A stretch of 64,000 nucleotides of DNA, taken from positions 100,666 through 164,665 of the forward strand of contig CANFST010000001.1 of the NCBI GenBank assembly GCA_947449695.1. The letters are read 5' to 3'. Positions 8,673 through 18,690 of the stretch are shown piece after piece. This stretch comes from Chitinophagales bacterium. Its GTDB lineage: Bacteria; Bacteroidota; Bacteroidia; Chitinophagales; CAIODY01. The notes under the pieces are model-generated. The model was not told where the DNA came from. It saw only the letters and a list, made by a program, of their open reading frames with translations, and did not search any database. A program made the translations under genes and the position numbers. How positions within the stretch are numbered: the first letter of the stretch is position 1; each line of letters begins with the position of its first letter.

Positions 8673-10103
8673 CTATTTGGTCAATTTTTTCCAGACGAAA
8701 TAAACTGGAATCCCTAACGCCACAATCGCCAACCCAGGATAAGAATAATTTGGTTTCATGATTAGTAAATCGATGCAAATCAGCACCGCCAATAAAATAT
8801 AAATTGCTGGCAACATAGGATAACCAAAGGTTTTGTAAGGTCTATCGGCGTTAGGTTGTTTAATTCGTAAAATAAAAACACCAACAATAGTGAGAATATA
8901 AAAAATCAGAACAGCAAAAATTACATAGTCTAACAAGTCGCCATATTTTCCTGAAAGACATAAAATACTGCACCAAATAAATTGAATCCACAACGCAAAT
9001 TCGGGTACATTTTTAGCATTGTTATTCCTCATTTTCTCAAAAAATAAATTGTCCATTGCCATTTGCTGATACACTCTTGCACCTGCTAAAATCAATCCGT
9101 TGTTGCAAGCAAAAGTAGAAATGATAATCAGCAAAGCCATGATGGATGTGCCTATGGAGCCGAACAAAATATTTGCTGCCGATACACCAACTCTATCATT
9201 TGGTGCAAACATGATTCCCATTTCTTTCATCGAAGTTGATTTAGGAGTGCCAAAAAATGGGAGTAATTTCAAATAAGCTAAGTTGGCTAAAATGTAAATG
9301 ATGGTTACGATTGAAACGCCAATTAACAAACTTCGTGGAATATTTTTTTTCGGATTTTCAATTTCGCCAGCAATAAAAGTTACATTGTTCCAAGCATCGC
9401 TGCTGAATAAACTGCCTACCATCCCTACGCCCAATGCCATGATTAATCCTAAGTTGGTGAGCGATGAAGTAACAACTTGATGGTTGTTTTTGTCAATTGA
9501 AAAGGTTTCAGCATTCCAAAAATTGTGTAAATTATTTTGCCAAATAGTTGCATCGGTTGCGAAAAATAAACCTAAAAAAATTAACCCAAAAAGCGCAATT
9601 AATTTTGCCGAAGTAAAAATGCGTAATATGATTTTTCCGTACTCAATACCTCTTGTATTTAAAAAAGTAAGCACCGACAACATAGCAATGCCAAGTATTT
9701 GAGCGCCTGTAATTTTTATAAAACCAAAATCGTGTAGTACATTATTTTCGCTTAGTGTGGGGAAAAAAACTCCAACAAATTTCGAAAAACCAACTGCCAC
9801 TGCAGCTATAGTTCCACATTGTATAACAGTGAATAATGTCCAACCATATAAAAATCCAACAAACGGATTGTAAGCTTCTTTTAAATAAGTGTATTGTCCG
9901 CCTGCTTTGGGCATCATGCCTGCTAATTCGCCATAACTTAATGCAGCTAATAAAGTCATTACACCAGCCAAAATCCATAGTAACAACAACCAACCTACAC
10001 CGCCCACAGTCCTTGACATATCAGCACTTACAATAAAAATGCCGCTGCCTATCATACTGCCTGCAACAATTAATGTTGCATCAAACAAGTTGAGTTTTTT
10101 CAT
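8673..10103 (-). CDS. APC-family amino acid permease (LAT-like)
   Basis: This is an integral membrane protein of about 476 residues with about 12 hydrophobic segments. The first carries the APC substrate loop GSMIGSGIFIVSADM, and AGGQYTYLKEAYNP follows helix 2. The late helices match L-type amino acid exchangers rather than cationic transporters. The ATG at 10103 (MKKLNLFD) is preferred to the track start three codons earlier. It lies 24 bases downstream of a second APC permease on the same strand, suggesting co-transcription. Confidence 0.88.
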   Translation of the reverse strand: MKKLNLFDATLIVAGSMIGSGIFIVSADMSRTVGGVGWLLLLWILAGVMTLLAALSYGELAGMMPKAGGQYTYLKEAYNPFVGFLYGWTLFTVIQCGTIAAVAVGFSKFVGVFFPTLSENNVLHDFGFIKITGAQILGIAMLSVLTFLNTRGIEYGKIILRIFTSAKLIALFGLIFLGLFFATDATIWQNNLHNFWNAETFSIDKNNHQVVTSSLTNLGLIMALGVGMVGSLFSSDAWNNVTFIAGEIENPKKNIPRSLLIGVSIVTIIYILANLAYLKLLPFFGTPKSTSMKEMGIMFAPNDRVGVSAANILFGSIGTSIMALLIIISTFACNNGLILAGARVYQQMAMDNLFFEKMRNNNAKNVPEFALWIQFIWCSILCLSGKYGDLLDYVIFAVLIFYILTIVGVFILRIKQPNADRPYKTFGYPMLPAIYILLAVLICIDLLIMKPNYSYPGLAIVALGIPVYFVWKKLTK

Positions 10104-10127
10104 TTGCAGCAATTGAAAGTGATAAAT

Positions 10128-11735
10128 CTATTTATCATTCAGTCTGCTGTTTTTTGCACCGTAAAAAATGTAAATCACCATGCCTACAGCCATCCACACA
10201 AAGAAACGAACCCAGGTCATCGCAGGTAAGCTTAACATTAAAGCAAAGCAAAACAGAATAGCTAAAATTGGAACGAATGGAACAAAAGGTGTTCGGAAAG
10301 ATGCAATTCTTTCAGGTTGATTTTTGCGTAAATAAATGATGCCAGCTGAAACTAAAACGAATGCAAACAAGGTTCCGATGTTTGCCATTTCAGCAATGGT
10401 ATCTAACGGAACAAAGCCAGCAATAAGGGTTACAACACCACCGGTGATAGCTGTTCCAATCCAAGGTGTTTGAAACTTAGGATGAATTTGAGCAATCCAT
10501 TCAGGCAATAATTTGTCTTTACTCATCGAATAAAAAACTCGTGATTGACCTAAAAGTGTCACCAACAAAACACTGGTGATGCCACATAATCCGCCTATTT
10601 CAACTAGGAACAATGCAATTTTATTCACCCACGAAGCATCAACTTTCGAAAAAGCATAAGCTAATGGCGCACCTTTGAAAGTGCCCAATTCATCAAATTT
10701 TAAAGTTCCGTCGCATTTAACGATGCCCGTAAATACTGCACTCATCAATATGTACAAGATGGTGCAAATCAATAAACTCCAAATAATTGCACGTGGCACA
10801 TCGCGTTTTGGATTTTTTGCTTCTTCACTTGTAGTGGAAACTGCATCAAAACCAATGTAAGCAAAAAATATAACTGCCGCTCCCATAAAGATGCCACTCC
10901 AGCCACCAAAACCAGTCTGAACTGTACCTCCAAACAAATGAACGAGCCATTGCCAAAGCGGAGTTGAATTAGCATTAACAGTATTTACTGTCCCATCTGG
11001 AATAAATGCAGGTACAAATGGATGCCAATTTTCAGGATTGATAAATATGATGCCAACTCCGATGAAAAACAATGCCACCGAGGTTTTGATGACTACAATG
11101 ATGTTGTTGAATCGAGCAGATTCTTTGATTCCTAAAATCAATAAAAGTGTGATTGCCATTGAAATAAACATCGCTGGCAAATTCATAATGCCATGACCAA
11201 TTGTAGTAGCATGACCTGCTGCATCTTTCAAAATATTTCCAGCTGCATCTTTTGCAAATGTAGGCTCGAATGGTGTGAGCGCCCATATTTCGGGTACTTT
11301 CAAGCTATGCCCCGAAATTAAATCAATAAAGTTTACAAAGTGACTGCTCCAACCACTTGCTACTGCAGAAGTTGATAAACCATATTCTAAAATCAAATCC
11401 CAGCCAATTATCCAAGCAACCATTTCGCCCATGGTAGCATACGAATAAGTATAGGCACTACCTGCGATGGGAATGAAGGAAGCAAACTCAGCATAGCACA
11501 AAGCCGCAAGAATACAGGCTATCCCGCAGATGACAAATGAAATCATGATACCAGGACCTGAATTTTCGATGGCAACTTTTCCTGTTAAAACAAAGATTCC
11601 TGTGCCGATGATGCAACCAATTCCAATCGCAATCAATGACCACAAGCCCAATGTACGCTTGAGTTGATGGGTGCCAGATTCATTCTCTTGCAAAATTCGT
11701 TCAACAGATTTTGTACGGAAAAAATTATTTGCCAT
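10128..11735 (-). CDS. APC-family permease, cationic amino acid transporter type (YfnA/CAT-like)
   Basis: The 535-residue membrane protein has 12 or more hydrophobic helices. A soluble N-terminus carries the CAT-like TKSVERILQE, and LIAIGIGCIIGTGIFVLTG forms the substrate loop. AYIGFDAVSTTSEEAKNPKRDVP is a hallmark of the CAT/YfnA branch. Between helices 4 and 5 an extended loop (ALTPFEPTFAKDAAGNILKDAAGH) contains the short duplication KDAAGN/KDAAGH. It is first gene of a two-permease unit. The exact substrate is not predictable. Confidence 0.9.
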   Translation of the reverse strand: MANNFFRTKSVERILQENESGTHQLKRTLGLWSLIAIGIGCIIGTGIFVLTGKVAIENSGPGIMISFVICGIACILAALCYAEFASFIPIAGSAYTYSYATMGEMVAWIIGWDLILEYGLSTSAVASGWSSHFVNFIDLISGHSLKVPEIWALTPFEPTFAKDAAGNILKDAAGHATTIGHGIMNLPAMFISMAITLLLILGIKESARFNNIIVVIKTSVALFFIGVGIIFINPENWHPFVPAFIPDGTVNTVNANSTPLWQWLVHLFGGTVQTGFGGWSGIFMGAAVIFFAYIGFDAVSTTSEEAKNPKRDVPRAIIWSLLICTILYILMSAVFTGIVKCDGTLKFDELGTFKGAPLAYAFSKVDASWVNKIALFLVEIGGLCGITSVLLVTLLGQSRVFYSMSKDKLLPEWIAQIHPKFQTPWIGTAITGGVVTLIAGFVPLDTIAEMANIGTLFAFVLVSAGIIYLRKNQPERIASFRTPFVPFVPILAILFCFALMLSLPAMTWVRFFVWMAVGMVIYIFYGAKNSRLNDK

Positions 11736-11778
11736 GTTATTAAAATAGTGTTTTTTAAGTTTGGTTAAAGAAACGAAA

Positions 11779-12546
11779 TCAAAGTGAAATTTTCAAACCA
11801 TCATACGCCAAAAAAATATTCGGCGGTAATTCTTTACTCACTTCATCATGCAAACCAAGCTGATGGCTGATGTGCGTAAAGTAAGTTTTTTCTGCGCCAA
11901 TTTTTTGAGCAATCGTAATCGCTTCATCTAAAGTAAAATGTGAAATGTGTTGTTCCTTTCGTAAGGCATTTAATACTAAAATTTTTGAGCCTTTTATTTT
12001 GTCAAATTCTCTTTCTTCAATAAAATTCGCATCGGTGATGTAAGTGAAATTACCAATGCGGTAGCCCATTACAGGCAGTTTGTAATGCAATACTTCAATT
12101 GGATTTACGATGATTTTGTTTTGGATTTTGAATGGTGAATTGTTGATTTCAAATAAATCAATTTCGGGAATACCCGGATATTTTTTGCCGCTAAAAACAT
12201 AATCGTAATCGCTTTTTATTTTCACTGCTGCATGTGCGCTACAATAAACCGGGATTGATTTCTTGTTGAAATAATTAAAAGCCCTGATGTCGTCTAGACC
12301 TGCAGTATGATCTTTGTGTTCATGCGTAAATAAAACTGCTTCCAAATGTTTTACTTCTTCTCTCAACATTTGTGTTCTAAAATCAGGACCAGTATCAATC
12401 ACCAAATTTTGTCCATCGCATTCAATCATCACCGATGAACGCAAGCGTTTATCTTTTGTATTGGTCGATTGGCAAATAGCACATGGGCAGGCAATCATAG
12501 GGATGCCTTGCGATGTGCCTGTGCCGAGAAAAGTGATGTTGAGCAT
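11779..12546 (-). CDS. Metallo-beta-lactamase-fold hydrolase (PhnP-like)
   Basis: The 255 residues begin LNITFLGTGTSQGIPMIACPCAIC, as in PhnP-type phosphodiesterases with a zinc-binding Cys pair. The metal-binding motif is HEHKDHTAGLDD, followed by ITDANF and FTHISHQLGLH, which supply the remaining ligands. Known PhnP cleaves cyclic ribose phosphates, but Bacteroidota carry this branch outside phosphonate loci. It is cytoplasmic and probably a housekeeping phosphodiesterase. Its neighbours do not suggest a pathway. Confidence 0.88.
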   Translation of the reverse strand: MLNITFLGTGTSQGIPMIACPCAICQSTNTKDKRLRSSVMIECDGQNLVIDTGPDFRTQMLREEVKHLEAVLFTHEHKDHTAGLDDIRAFNYFNKKSIPVYCSAHAAVKIKSDYDYVFSGKKYPGIPEIDLFEINNSPFKIQNKIIVNPIEVLHYKLPVMGYRIGNFTYITDANFIEEREFDKIKGSKILVLNALRKEQHISHFTLDEAITIAQKIGAEKTYFTHISHQLGLHDEVSKELPPNIFLAYDGLKISL

Positions 12547-12580
12547 GATTACAAATGTAAGTTTTCAAATGAATCTACCG

Positions 12581-12922
12581 TTAAGTTTTTGTAATCATTT
12601 TCTGTTTTCCGTTCAATTCAATAATGTAAGTGCCTTGTGGCAAAAAAGAAATATCATAAAAGATTTGCTGCAAGCCTTCTTTTTGTTTCTCATCACATAG
12701 TTGCTGTATTTTCAGGCAATCAACAGTCAAAATCGATAAACTAATTTTTTGATTTTTGACAACAATGTATTGAATATTCAGCATCGTACTTTTATCATTT
12801 TGATAAACCTTTGCCACAAAATTTTTAGTAGTCAGTTTATTGACAGCATCATATTTTTTTCTGGCGCTTGAACTAAAACAAACGAAAAAAATAATTGGCA
12901 AGATGAAATAAATACGTTTCAT
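12581..12922 (-). CDS. Small exported protein of unknown function
   Basis: The 113 residues open with a signal peptide (MKRIYFILPIIFFVCFSSSARKK). The C-terminal strand pair (LPQGTYIIELNGKQKMITKT) resembles the last strands of type IX sorting-type or DUF3244-type beta domains, but the protein is too short to carry both a cargo and a sorting domain. It overlaps the queA stop by 4 bases and so is translated as the last gene of the yigZ-GH38-queA unit. Confidence 0.65.
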   Translation of the reverse strand: MKRIYFILPIIFFVCFSSSARKKYDAVNKLTTKNFVAKVYQNDKSTMLNIQYIVVKNQKISLSILTVDCLKIQQLCDEKQKEGLQQIFYDISFLPQGTYIIELNGKQKMITKT

Positions 12923-14142
12923 ATTTTGTTTTTTAAAGTCAATAAACTACTGTCACCATAACTCAAAAAACTAAAATTATTTTGCAGAGCATAATCATAA
13001 ATCTTTTTCCAATCATCGCCTACAAACGCAGCAATTAGCAACAAGAGTGTGCTTTTGGGTTGATGAAAATTGGTGATTAGTCTTTTAACAATTTTAAATT
13101 CATAACTCGGCAAACACATAATTTGTGTGGCAGCTTCAATTTTCGATAAATTATTTTCGTGCAAATAATTCAATATCGCCTGCATCGAATCGGCTTTTGA
13201 AATTTGTAAATGTTGGTTTTCCAAAGCATAAAATTGCGGCACAAAAAAAGGATTGCTTTCTTTTTTAATTAGCCGAACACCAATCCAATAAAGGCTTTCC
13301 AAAGTTCGTAAAGTCGTTGTACCAACAGCCACAATTTCATTTTTCAATTTTAATTGTTCAATTAATTTTTGCTCAATCAAAATATTTTCTTTGTGCATCG
13401 TATGCTGTAAAACATCGTCAGATTTCATCGGCAAAAAAGTACCAGCACCAACATGAAGCGTTACATACCCCACTTCAATTTTCTTCTTTTCTAAGTTATC
13501 AAAAATACTTTTAGTAAAGTGTAAACCTGCTGTTGGAGCGGCAACTGCTCCATTTTTTTCGGAATAAATGGTTTGATAGCGTTCCTCATCTGCATTATCT
13601 GCTTTGTGTTCGATGTATGGCGGAAGCGGCAACAAACCAATGGCCTCCAAAATTTTCCCAAAAGAAAAATTGCCGCTCCAGTTAAATTCAATCAAGAAGC
13701 TATCTTTTTCTTTTTCAGTTTTCTTTGCTTTTACAATTACATTTTCGTTTTCAATTTGCAATGATTTTTCTAGCAAAATGTTTTCTTTCCAACTTTTTGC
13801 ATTACCCACAAAACAACGCCAAATGCAGGTTTGCTGTACGTTCATCGACAACTCTTGTTGCGAAAATGGCGCAACAGGTTCTAAGCAAAAAATTTCGATA
13901 GGTTTATTTTTGCCAATGTCAAACAACATTCGGGCATGAATAACTTTGGTGTTGTTGAATACCAAAAAAGAATCGGCAGAAAGAAAATTTGTCACATTCA
14001 AAAACTGACTTTCTTTAATTTCCCCATTTTCATAAATCAATAATTTTGAAGCATCGCGTTGTGCCAATGGATGTTGTGCAATCCGCTCTGGTGGCAAATT
14101 GTAATTGTATTCGGATAAAGAATTTCTGCTTGGCTGCATCAT
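12919..14142 (-). CDS. queA: S-adenosylmethionine:tRNA ribosyltransferase-isomerase QueA
   Basis: QueA transfers the ribosyl group of SAM to preQ1-modified tRNA to make epoxyqueuosine. The 407 residues contain the family blocks YNLPPERIAQHPL, LVFNNTKVIHARM, GAVAAPTAGLHFT and VTLHVGAGTFLPM. It is slightly longer than the E. coli enzyme because of small insertions mid-protein. It starts ATGATG, overlapping the GH38 stop by 4 bases, which implies translational coupling with a glycosidase that has no evident link to tRNA modification. Confidence 0.95.
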   Translation of the reverse strand: MMQPSRNSLSEYNYNLPPERIAQHPLAQRDASKLLIYENGEIKESQFLNVTNFLSADSFLVFNNTKVIHARMLFDIGKNKPIEIFCLEPVAPFSQQELSMNVQQTCIWRCFVGNAKSWKENILLEKSLQIENENVIVKAKKTEKEKDSFLIEFNWSGNFSFGKILEAIGLLPLPPYIEHKADNADEERYQTIYSEKNGAVAAPTAGLHFTKSIFDNLEKKKIEVGYVTLHVGAGTFLPMKSDDVLQHTMHKENILIEQKLIEQLKLKNEIVAVGTTTLRTLESLYWIGVRLIKKESNPFFVPQFYALENQHLQISKADSMQAILNYLHENNLSKIEAATQIMCLPSYEFKIVKRLITNFHQPKSTLLLLIAAFVGDDWKKIYDYALQNNFSFLSYGDSSLLTLKNKI

Positions 14143-16829
14143 TTACAAATTTCTTCGTCAATAATTTTTTGAACAAATTGTTGTGCTTTTTTTAAATCAA
14201 ATGCTTGATGTTCTTGAGTATAAATATCAAATAGGATTTGTCCCGATTGCGATGCTTTATAGTTGGTATGCCAATAATTATTTAGTGCATACAAAAACAA
14301 TTTCGATGTTTTCGGACAGTCATTTGTCCATACTTTTCCAAAATCCGAACGCATCTCACTTTCAATTTTATCTAATTCATACAAGTTGGCTTGCGGACAA
14401 AATATTGTAACGCCATAGCGTTCATTTGAAATATCAATCCAAGTTTGAGCCGCAAAATAGTCTTTGTTTGCTCCATTAATTTGCGTTTTACATGGTGTAT
14501 AAAAACCTCCATCAACGCTAATTCTGTAGGTAGGATTGTCTATTTCTAATGGCAGTGCTATGTGCATTGCCTCTTTGTCAAAATTATTTTTTTTGAACAA
14601 AGTATAGGTGCAATGACTTATTTCACCACTAACATCGCCTTCAGTAAACAGTTTGAAGCTATCAATAAATTTGTTTTGAATTGGAGGATTCACCAAAAGA
14701 AAACTATCTGGATTTAGTCCATCAATAAAAATTAATGGTGAACCACTAATTTCATTCATCAACATTTCATCTTTGTCTTCCCATTTTATTGATGGATTAA
14801 TGGATGATTTCATTTTGATATTCTTCAACAAAACATCGAAATAATATTGCGCCGAATCCACAAATCGTTTTTTAAAATTCCATTGCTTAATAGTAAAAGT
14901 ATCATTGGGTGCGCTGATGCTACACCATGCCCCCCAAGTGTGTTCGTGCCACATCACAATGCTTCTTTTTGCCCGATATAAAAGTTGTTCATCCAGTTTT
15001 ATTTGATGTTGTTCGGCATATTTTTCTAGCGCCGAAATTTTTAAACTCAACATTCTTGCATCACCTTCTTCTTTTGCCGAACTGAATGCCCCATCTTCCC
15101 AATAGCCAGTAAAATCCCCACTTTGCACAGGAATTTGCTTACCATATTTTTTTTCAAAATCTTCAAACACTTCATTGGTTGAGGCGATTTTTATTTTTGG
15201 AGAAGCATACATTTTATTCCATTTTTCAACAAAAGCAGAAAGAGAAGAATCAACTGGTCCATTGTCAGAACCAATATTGTAACGCCATTGCACAATAGAA
15301 TATGGATAATTATTGTGCTGCAATTCATCCATGTAATTACCAATTTTTTCTTGCCCTCGTTCGTTGATGTCGCCAACTTTAAAACCATGAAAAGAAGAAT
15401 AGCCTTTGCCGCAAGTCCAAAATAAAACACTATCTTTTCCGCTTACTGATTTCCACCAAAACATTTTATCGGCTTGTGCTTTTAATGTGTTTCCAATTCT
15501 ATCACCATGGTCAGGAAATTGTTCCATGTAATTTGGTGCATGGCTCACATATCTGATTCCGTGTTTTGTCAACGCACTAACTATTCCCCAGCTCATGCCT
15601 GGAATGTCGCTCTGCATGGCACTTTTAATCGGTAGTTGGAATTGCGTTCTCAAATTCGCAGCATAATCAACTGTCCAATTCAATTCATCTTGCGTCATCA
15701 AACCAGTTAATTCATTGGCGTAAAATGCAGATAATCCGATTTGATTTTTCTTTACTGCTTCAAAAAAATCTTGGCGTTGTTGAGGCGTTACAATTTTTAG
15801 AAAATTCTCTACAGCCCAAGCTGATTCAATATTCCACTTAAATGGTGCTTTGCTTTTTTCGGTTAGTTTAATCTGCCGAAGTGCATTAATGATATTTTGA
15901 TTTTGAATTTGTTCCACTTGCTCCTGCAAATGCGAATAACCGATATCATTGTGAGAATGCGGCAATAAATAAATTTCGCGATAAACAACTGGTTCTATTT
16001 TTAAAATAGTGTCTAATAATTTTCTGTGTGAATTATTTACAACTATGTGTAAATGCTTTGTGGATGATACTTTTGAGATATTGATGTTAAAATCATTGTA
16101 GTTGGTTGAAAAACTTTTTTCAATACTTCTATCATCAATTTTGATGGTAATTTTTTTATTATCATCCACATCAAAAATCTTGAAGTTCAAAACCTGTTCA
16201 TGATTATTTTGAAACTCAAAAGGAAATGGTTTTATCCAAATTTTATTTTTGTATTCAAATTGATAAGCCATCATCCAGTCTTCACTTTGTTGATTTTCAC
16301 CCACCAATTTCAATTTTATTGGGGAATGATTTTTCAAGTTTTTTGTTTCAATTTTCAAAATTGCATAGCCATGTAAATCGCCAAAAATATCTTTCTTCTT
16401 ATAGTCGTAAAGTAAAGCTGTACTATCGTTTGAGGAATTGAATATTTGATATGGGGGGTAATTTTTTTGCAGCGTTTTTATTTTTATTTTGAAATTATCA
16501 TTCACATAAAAATCAAAAAAACGAGTGCCAGAATTGGTGCCTGTAGAATGTGCAAATACCCAAATGATGTAAACGGATTTTTGTTTTTCAGAAAAGTTAA
16601 TAGTATCAGTTAGCCATTCAATTTTCATTTTTCCATCATTACATCTGGTTAATAAAGAATGATTGATGATATCGCTGTGCATAGAAATGTAAGGCAAAAT
16701 TTCGCCACTAATTCTTTCACTATAACCATTGATTACTTTTTGATTACCCCAATTTGGAGTGTTATATGATTGAGCATTGACAAAGGTTTCAATGCTCGTG
16801 AACAAAACAATTAGTAACAGCTTTTTCAT
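14139..16829 (-). CDS. Exported GH38-like alpha-mannosidase
   Basis: The 896 residues begin with a signal peptide (MKKLLLIVLFTSIETFVNA). About 270 residues of beta-rich sequence precede the GH38 barrel, which opens with LLPHSHNDIGYSH (zinc-binding HSHND, near 290-300) and has the putative nucleophile Asp in QSDIPGMSW near 406. WHEHTWGAW supplies a later conserved His. This layout corresponds to the Bacteroidota GH38/DUF5054 group. Predicted action: hydrolysis of alpha-mannosides in the periplasm or at the surface. Four-base overlaps with yigZ and queA place it in one operon. Confidence 0.85.
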   Translation of the reverse strand: MKKLLLIVLFTSIETFVNAQSYNTPNWGNQKVINGYSERISGEILPYISMHSDIINHSLLTRCNDGKMKIEWLTDTINFSEKQKSVYIIWVFAHSTGTNSGTRFFDFYVNDNFKIKIKTLQKNYPPYQIFNSSNDSTALLYDYKKKDIFGDLHGYAILKIETKNLKNHSPIKLKLVGENQQSEDWMMAYQFEYKNKIWIKPFPFEFQNNHEQVLNFKIFDVDDNKKITIKIDDRSIEKSFSTNYNDFNINISKVSSTKHLHIVVNNSHRKLLDTILKIEPVVYREIYLLPHSHNDIGYSHLQEQVEQIQNQNIINALRQIKLTEKSKAPFKWNIESAWAVENFLKIVTPQQRQDFFEAVKKNQIGLSAFYANELTGLMTQDELNWTVDYAANLRTQFQLPIKSAMQSDIPGMSWGIVSALTKHGIRYVSHAPNYMEQFPDHGDRIGNTLKAQADKMFWWKSVSGKDSVLFWTCGKGYSSFHGFKVGDINERGQEKIGNYMDELQHNNYPYSIVQWRYNIGSDNGPVDSSLSAFVEKWNKMYASPKIKIASTNEVFEDFEKKYGKQIPVQSGDFTGYWEDGAFSSAKEEGDARMLSLKISALEKYAEQHQIKLDEQLLYRAKRSIVMWHEHTWGAWCSISAPNDTFTIKQWNFKKRFVDSAQYYFDVLLKNIKMKSSINPSIKWEDKDEMLMNEISGSPLIFIDGLNPDSFLLVNPPIQNKFIDSFKLFTEGDVSGEISHCTYTLFKKNNFDKEAMHIALPLEIDNPTYRISVDGGFYTPCKTQINGANKDYFAAQTWIDISNERYGVTIFCPQANLYELDKIESEMRSDFGKVWTNDCPKTSKLFLYALNNYWHTNYKASQSGQILFDIYTQEHQAFDLKKAQQFVQKIIDEEICK

Positions 16830-17431
16830 TCGATATTTTTTAGACTTACACTTTTTAAATGTTGCAATTTGTTTAAAATGGATTCAAAATTTTCAAGTGG
16901 AATTGCAACTTTAATTTCGCAAAACAATTCAATTTTTTTTGAAACAATATTCAGCGAATTTGCTTTTACAATATTCATCACTTCGCCTAATTGTGTATAA
17001 TCGCATTCTATAGAAATTTCTTTTTCAATTGATTTGGTAACGATTTCAACGTAGTTCAACGCCAATGTTGTTGCAGTTTTGTAAGCATTGATTAAACCTG
17101 GAACACCCAATAAAATTCCGCCAAAATATCTTACCACAACAACTAAAATGTTGGTTAAATTTTTAGAATCAATTTGATTTAAAATTGGCTTACCTGCTGT
17201 GCCACTTGGTTCGCCATCATCGCTGCTGCGAAAATTGTTTTTATCATTCCCAATTCTATAGGCAAAGCAATGATGAACTGCTTTTGGGTGTTCTTCTTTT
17301 AATTTTGATAATTGAATTTTAAATTCTTCCACCGATGAAATTGGAAATGCAAACGCAATGAATCTGCTGCCACGGTCAGTAAATTCAGCTATCGTAGTTG
17401 CTTTGATTGTTGTATATTGAAATTCAGTCAA
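16826..17431 (-). CDS. yigZ: IMPACT/YigZ family protein
   Basis: The 201 residues match YigZ: the conserved block RSSDDGEPSGTAGKPIL sits near 65-85, followed by VVVRYFGGILLGVPGLINAY. The C-terminal ferredoxin-like DUF1949 domain completes the length. IMPACT proteins bind translation-related partners in eukaryotes; the bacterial role is unclear. The start appears to be TTG, with no in-frame ATG nearby. It is the first gene of the overlapping four-gene unit and its start lies 18 bases from that of the divergent lipoprotein. Confidence 0.9.
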   Translation of the reverse strand: MTEFQYTTIKATTIAEFTDRGSRFIAFAFPISSVEEFKIQLSKLKEEHPKAVHHCFAYRIGNDKNNFRSSDDGEPSGTAGKPILNQIDSKNLTNILVVVVRYFGGILLGVPGLINAYKTATTLALNYVEIVTKSIEKEISIECDYTQLGEVMNIVKANSLNIVSKKIELFCEIKVAIPLENFESILNKLQHLKSVSLKNIE

Positions 17432-17449
17432 AGAATATTTTTTGCGAAA

Positions 17450-18457
17450 ATGCTAATTAAGTTTTATTTTGCTATCAAATTTACAAGAAAGGTGAAAATA
17501 ATTTTATTGATTATTTCAATATTGGTATCAACAATGGTAATTACTTTTTCTTGCAAAAAGGAATATCAGGATGGTAGCACGACTATACTATCGGATAATC
17601 CTTACAGCCATATTATTTATCCACCAAATATCACTCCGCCTGTTATTGATAGCAATAGTTTTGTGGGTATTCATAAATACATTTTTCAAGCTCGTTGCGC
17701 CATGCCTGGGTGTCACGATGGAACTTTTGAACCCGATTTCAGAACAGTTCAAAGTGCTTATAGCACGTTGATTTTACAACCTGTAGTAAAAAATAATACA
17801 GCACATAGTTTTGTTTATCGAGTTAAACCTTATGATGCTGCGATGAGTTGGTTGCACGAAAGAATCATTACCAACGATAAAGTTTTAGGGCGAATGCCTA
17901 TTTATGATTCGATGTTGCCACCACATCAAATTACCCAAATATCAAACTGGATAAACAGCGGTGCACCTGATATGTTTGGCAACTTAGCTAATCAACCTAA
18001 TGCCAATCCGCAAACATTTGGTTTTGTGGCTACTATTCCAGTTGGAGGCAATCCATATCGAATTGATTCAATAAGAAAAGGCAATCCATTTATGCCATTT
18101 TTAGTTCCTAACAATACACAATTAACTATTTGGTTTGGTGTGTACGATGATATTCAAACGCCGCTACAATTAACTTATAACAAAGTAAAATTTAGTGCAA
18201 ATGCTTTAGGTTTTAATAGTGCATCTTCGTACAACTTGAATAGTGTAACAACACCAGTTTGGATGGATAATTTGTTTTCTATGCACATGCCATACTATTA
18301 CTATTACACAATTAATACTGCTTCGTTACCCAATGGGCAACCCATTTATTTCAGATTTTATACGCAAGATAATCAGCACACACAGCCTGTTGAATTACCT
18401 GCTGATGGATGGGATTTTTATCAGCAGAGTTACTTTTCTTTAATCGTTGCTCCTTAA
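17450..18457 (+). CDS. Lipoprotein with one cytochrome-c-like CxxxCH motif
   Basis: The start is taken as ATG 17450; the track begins at a TTG inside yigZ. A hydrophobic stretch ends in ITFSCKKEY, a lipobox, so the protein should be lipidated. The segment CAMPGCHDGTFEPDF has a CxxxCH heme-attachment-like motif with the surroundings of planctomycete-type cytochrome domains (later GRMP and ISNWINSGAPDMFG). The C-terminal half is a beta-rich domain that I do not recognise. Such proteins are common in Bacteroidota, and heme binding is unproven. Confidence 0.75.
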   Translation: MLIKFYFAIKFTRKVKIILLIISILVSTMVITFSCKKEYQDGSTTILSDNPYSHIIYPPNITPPVIDSNSFVGIHKYIFQARCAMPGCHDGTFEPDFRTVQSAYSTLILQPVVKNNTAHSFVYRVKPYDAAMSWLHERIITNDKVLGRMPIYDSMLPPHQITQISNWINSGAPDMFGNLANQPNANPQTFGFVATIPVGGNPYRIDSIRKGNPFMPFLVPNNTQLTIWFGVYDDIQTPLQLTYNKVKFSANALGFNSASSYNLNSVTTPVWMDNLFSMHMPYYYYYTINTASLPNGQPIYFRFYTQDNQHTQPVELPADGWDFYQQSYFSLIVAP

Positions 18458-18662
18458 TTTTTACGTTAAAGTTGGAGAATTTTAGTTTGTTTATCTCTTA
18501 AAAAAAATTAATCCAATAATTTTAATTAACTGATACATATAAATAATATCATAAATAAAGTCAAAGCATTTTATAAATAGCGTTTTAAAACTTTTATTTG
18601 GATCAACTTTATTTTACTTTTAACATGATTAACAATAAGTAAATTTAATTTTCTAAAACAAT

Positions 18663-18670
18663 TACATTTG
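18663..18670 (+). promoter_or_regulatory. -7 box before the dipeptidase
   Basis: TACATTTG matches TAnnTTTG and lies 20 bases before the dipeptidase ATG. The rest of the 233-bp gap after the lipoprotein is AT-rich with no gene visible. Confidence 0.45.
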
Positions 18671-18690
18671 CCACTCAAAAAAATATAATC

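Noticed and set aside
12314-12700. 128-aa plus-strand ORF
   Set aside because: Shadow of the MBL-fold hydrolase and the small exported gene on the other strand; no promoter or recognisable motif.
13317-13939. Several plus-strand ORFs over queA (65, 63 and 111 aa)
   Set aside because: Antisense of clear QueA motifs; Phe/Lys-rich AT-driven frames.
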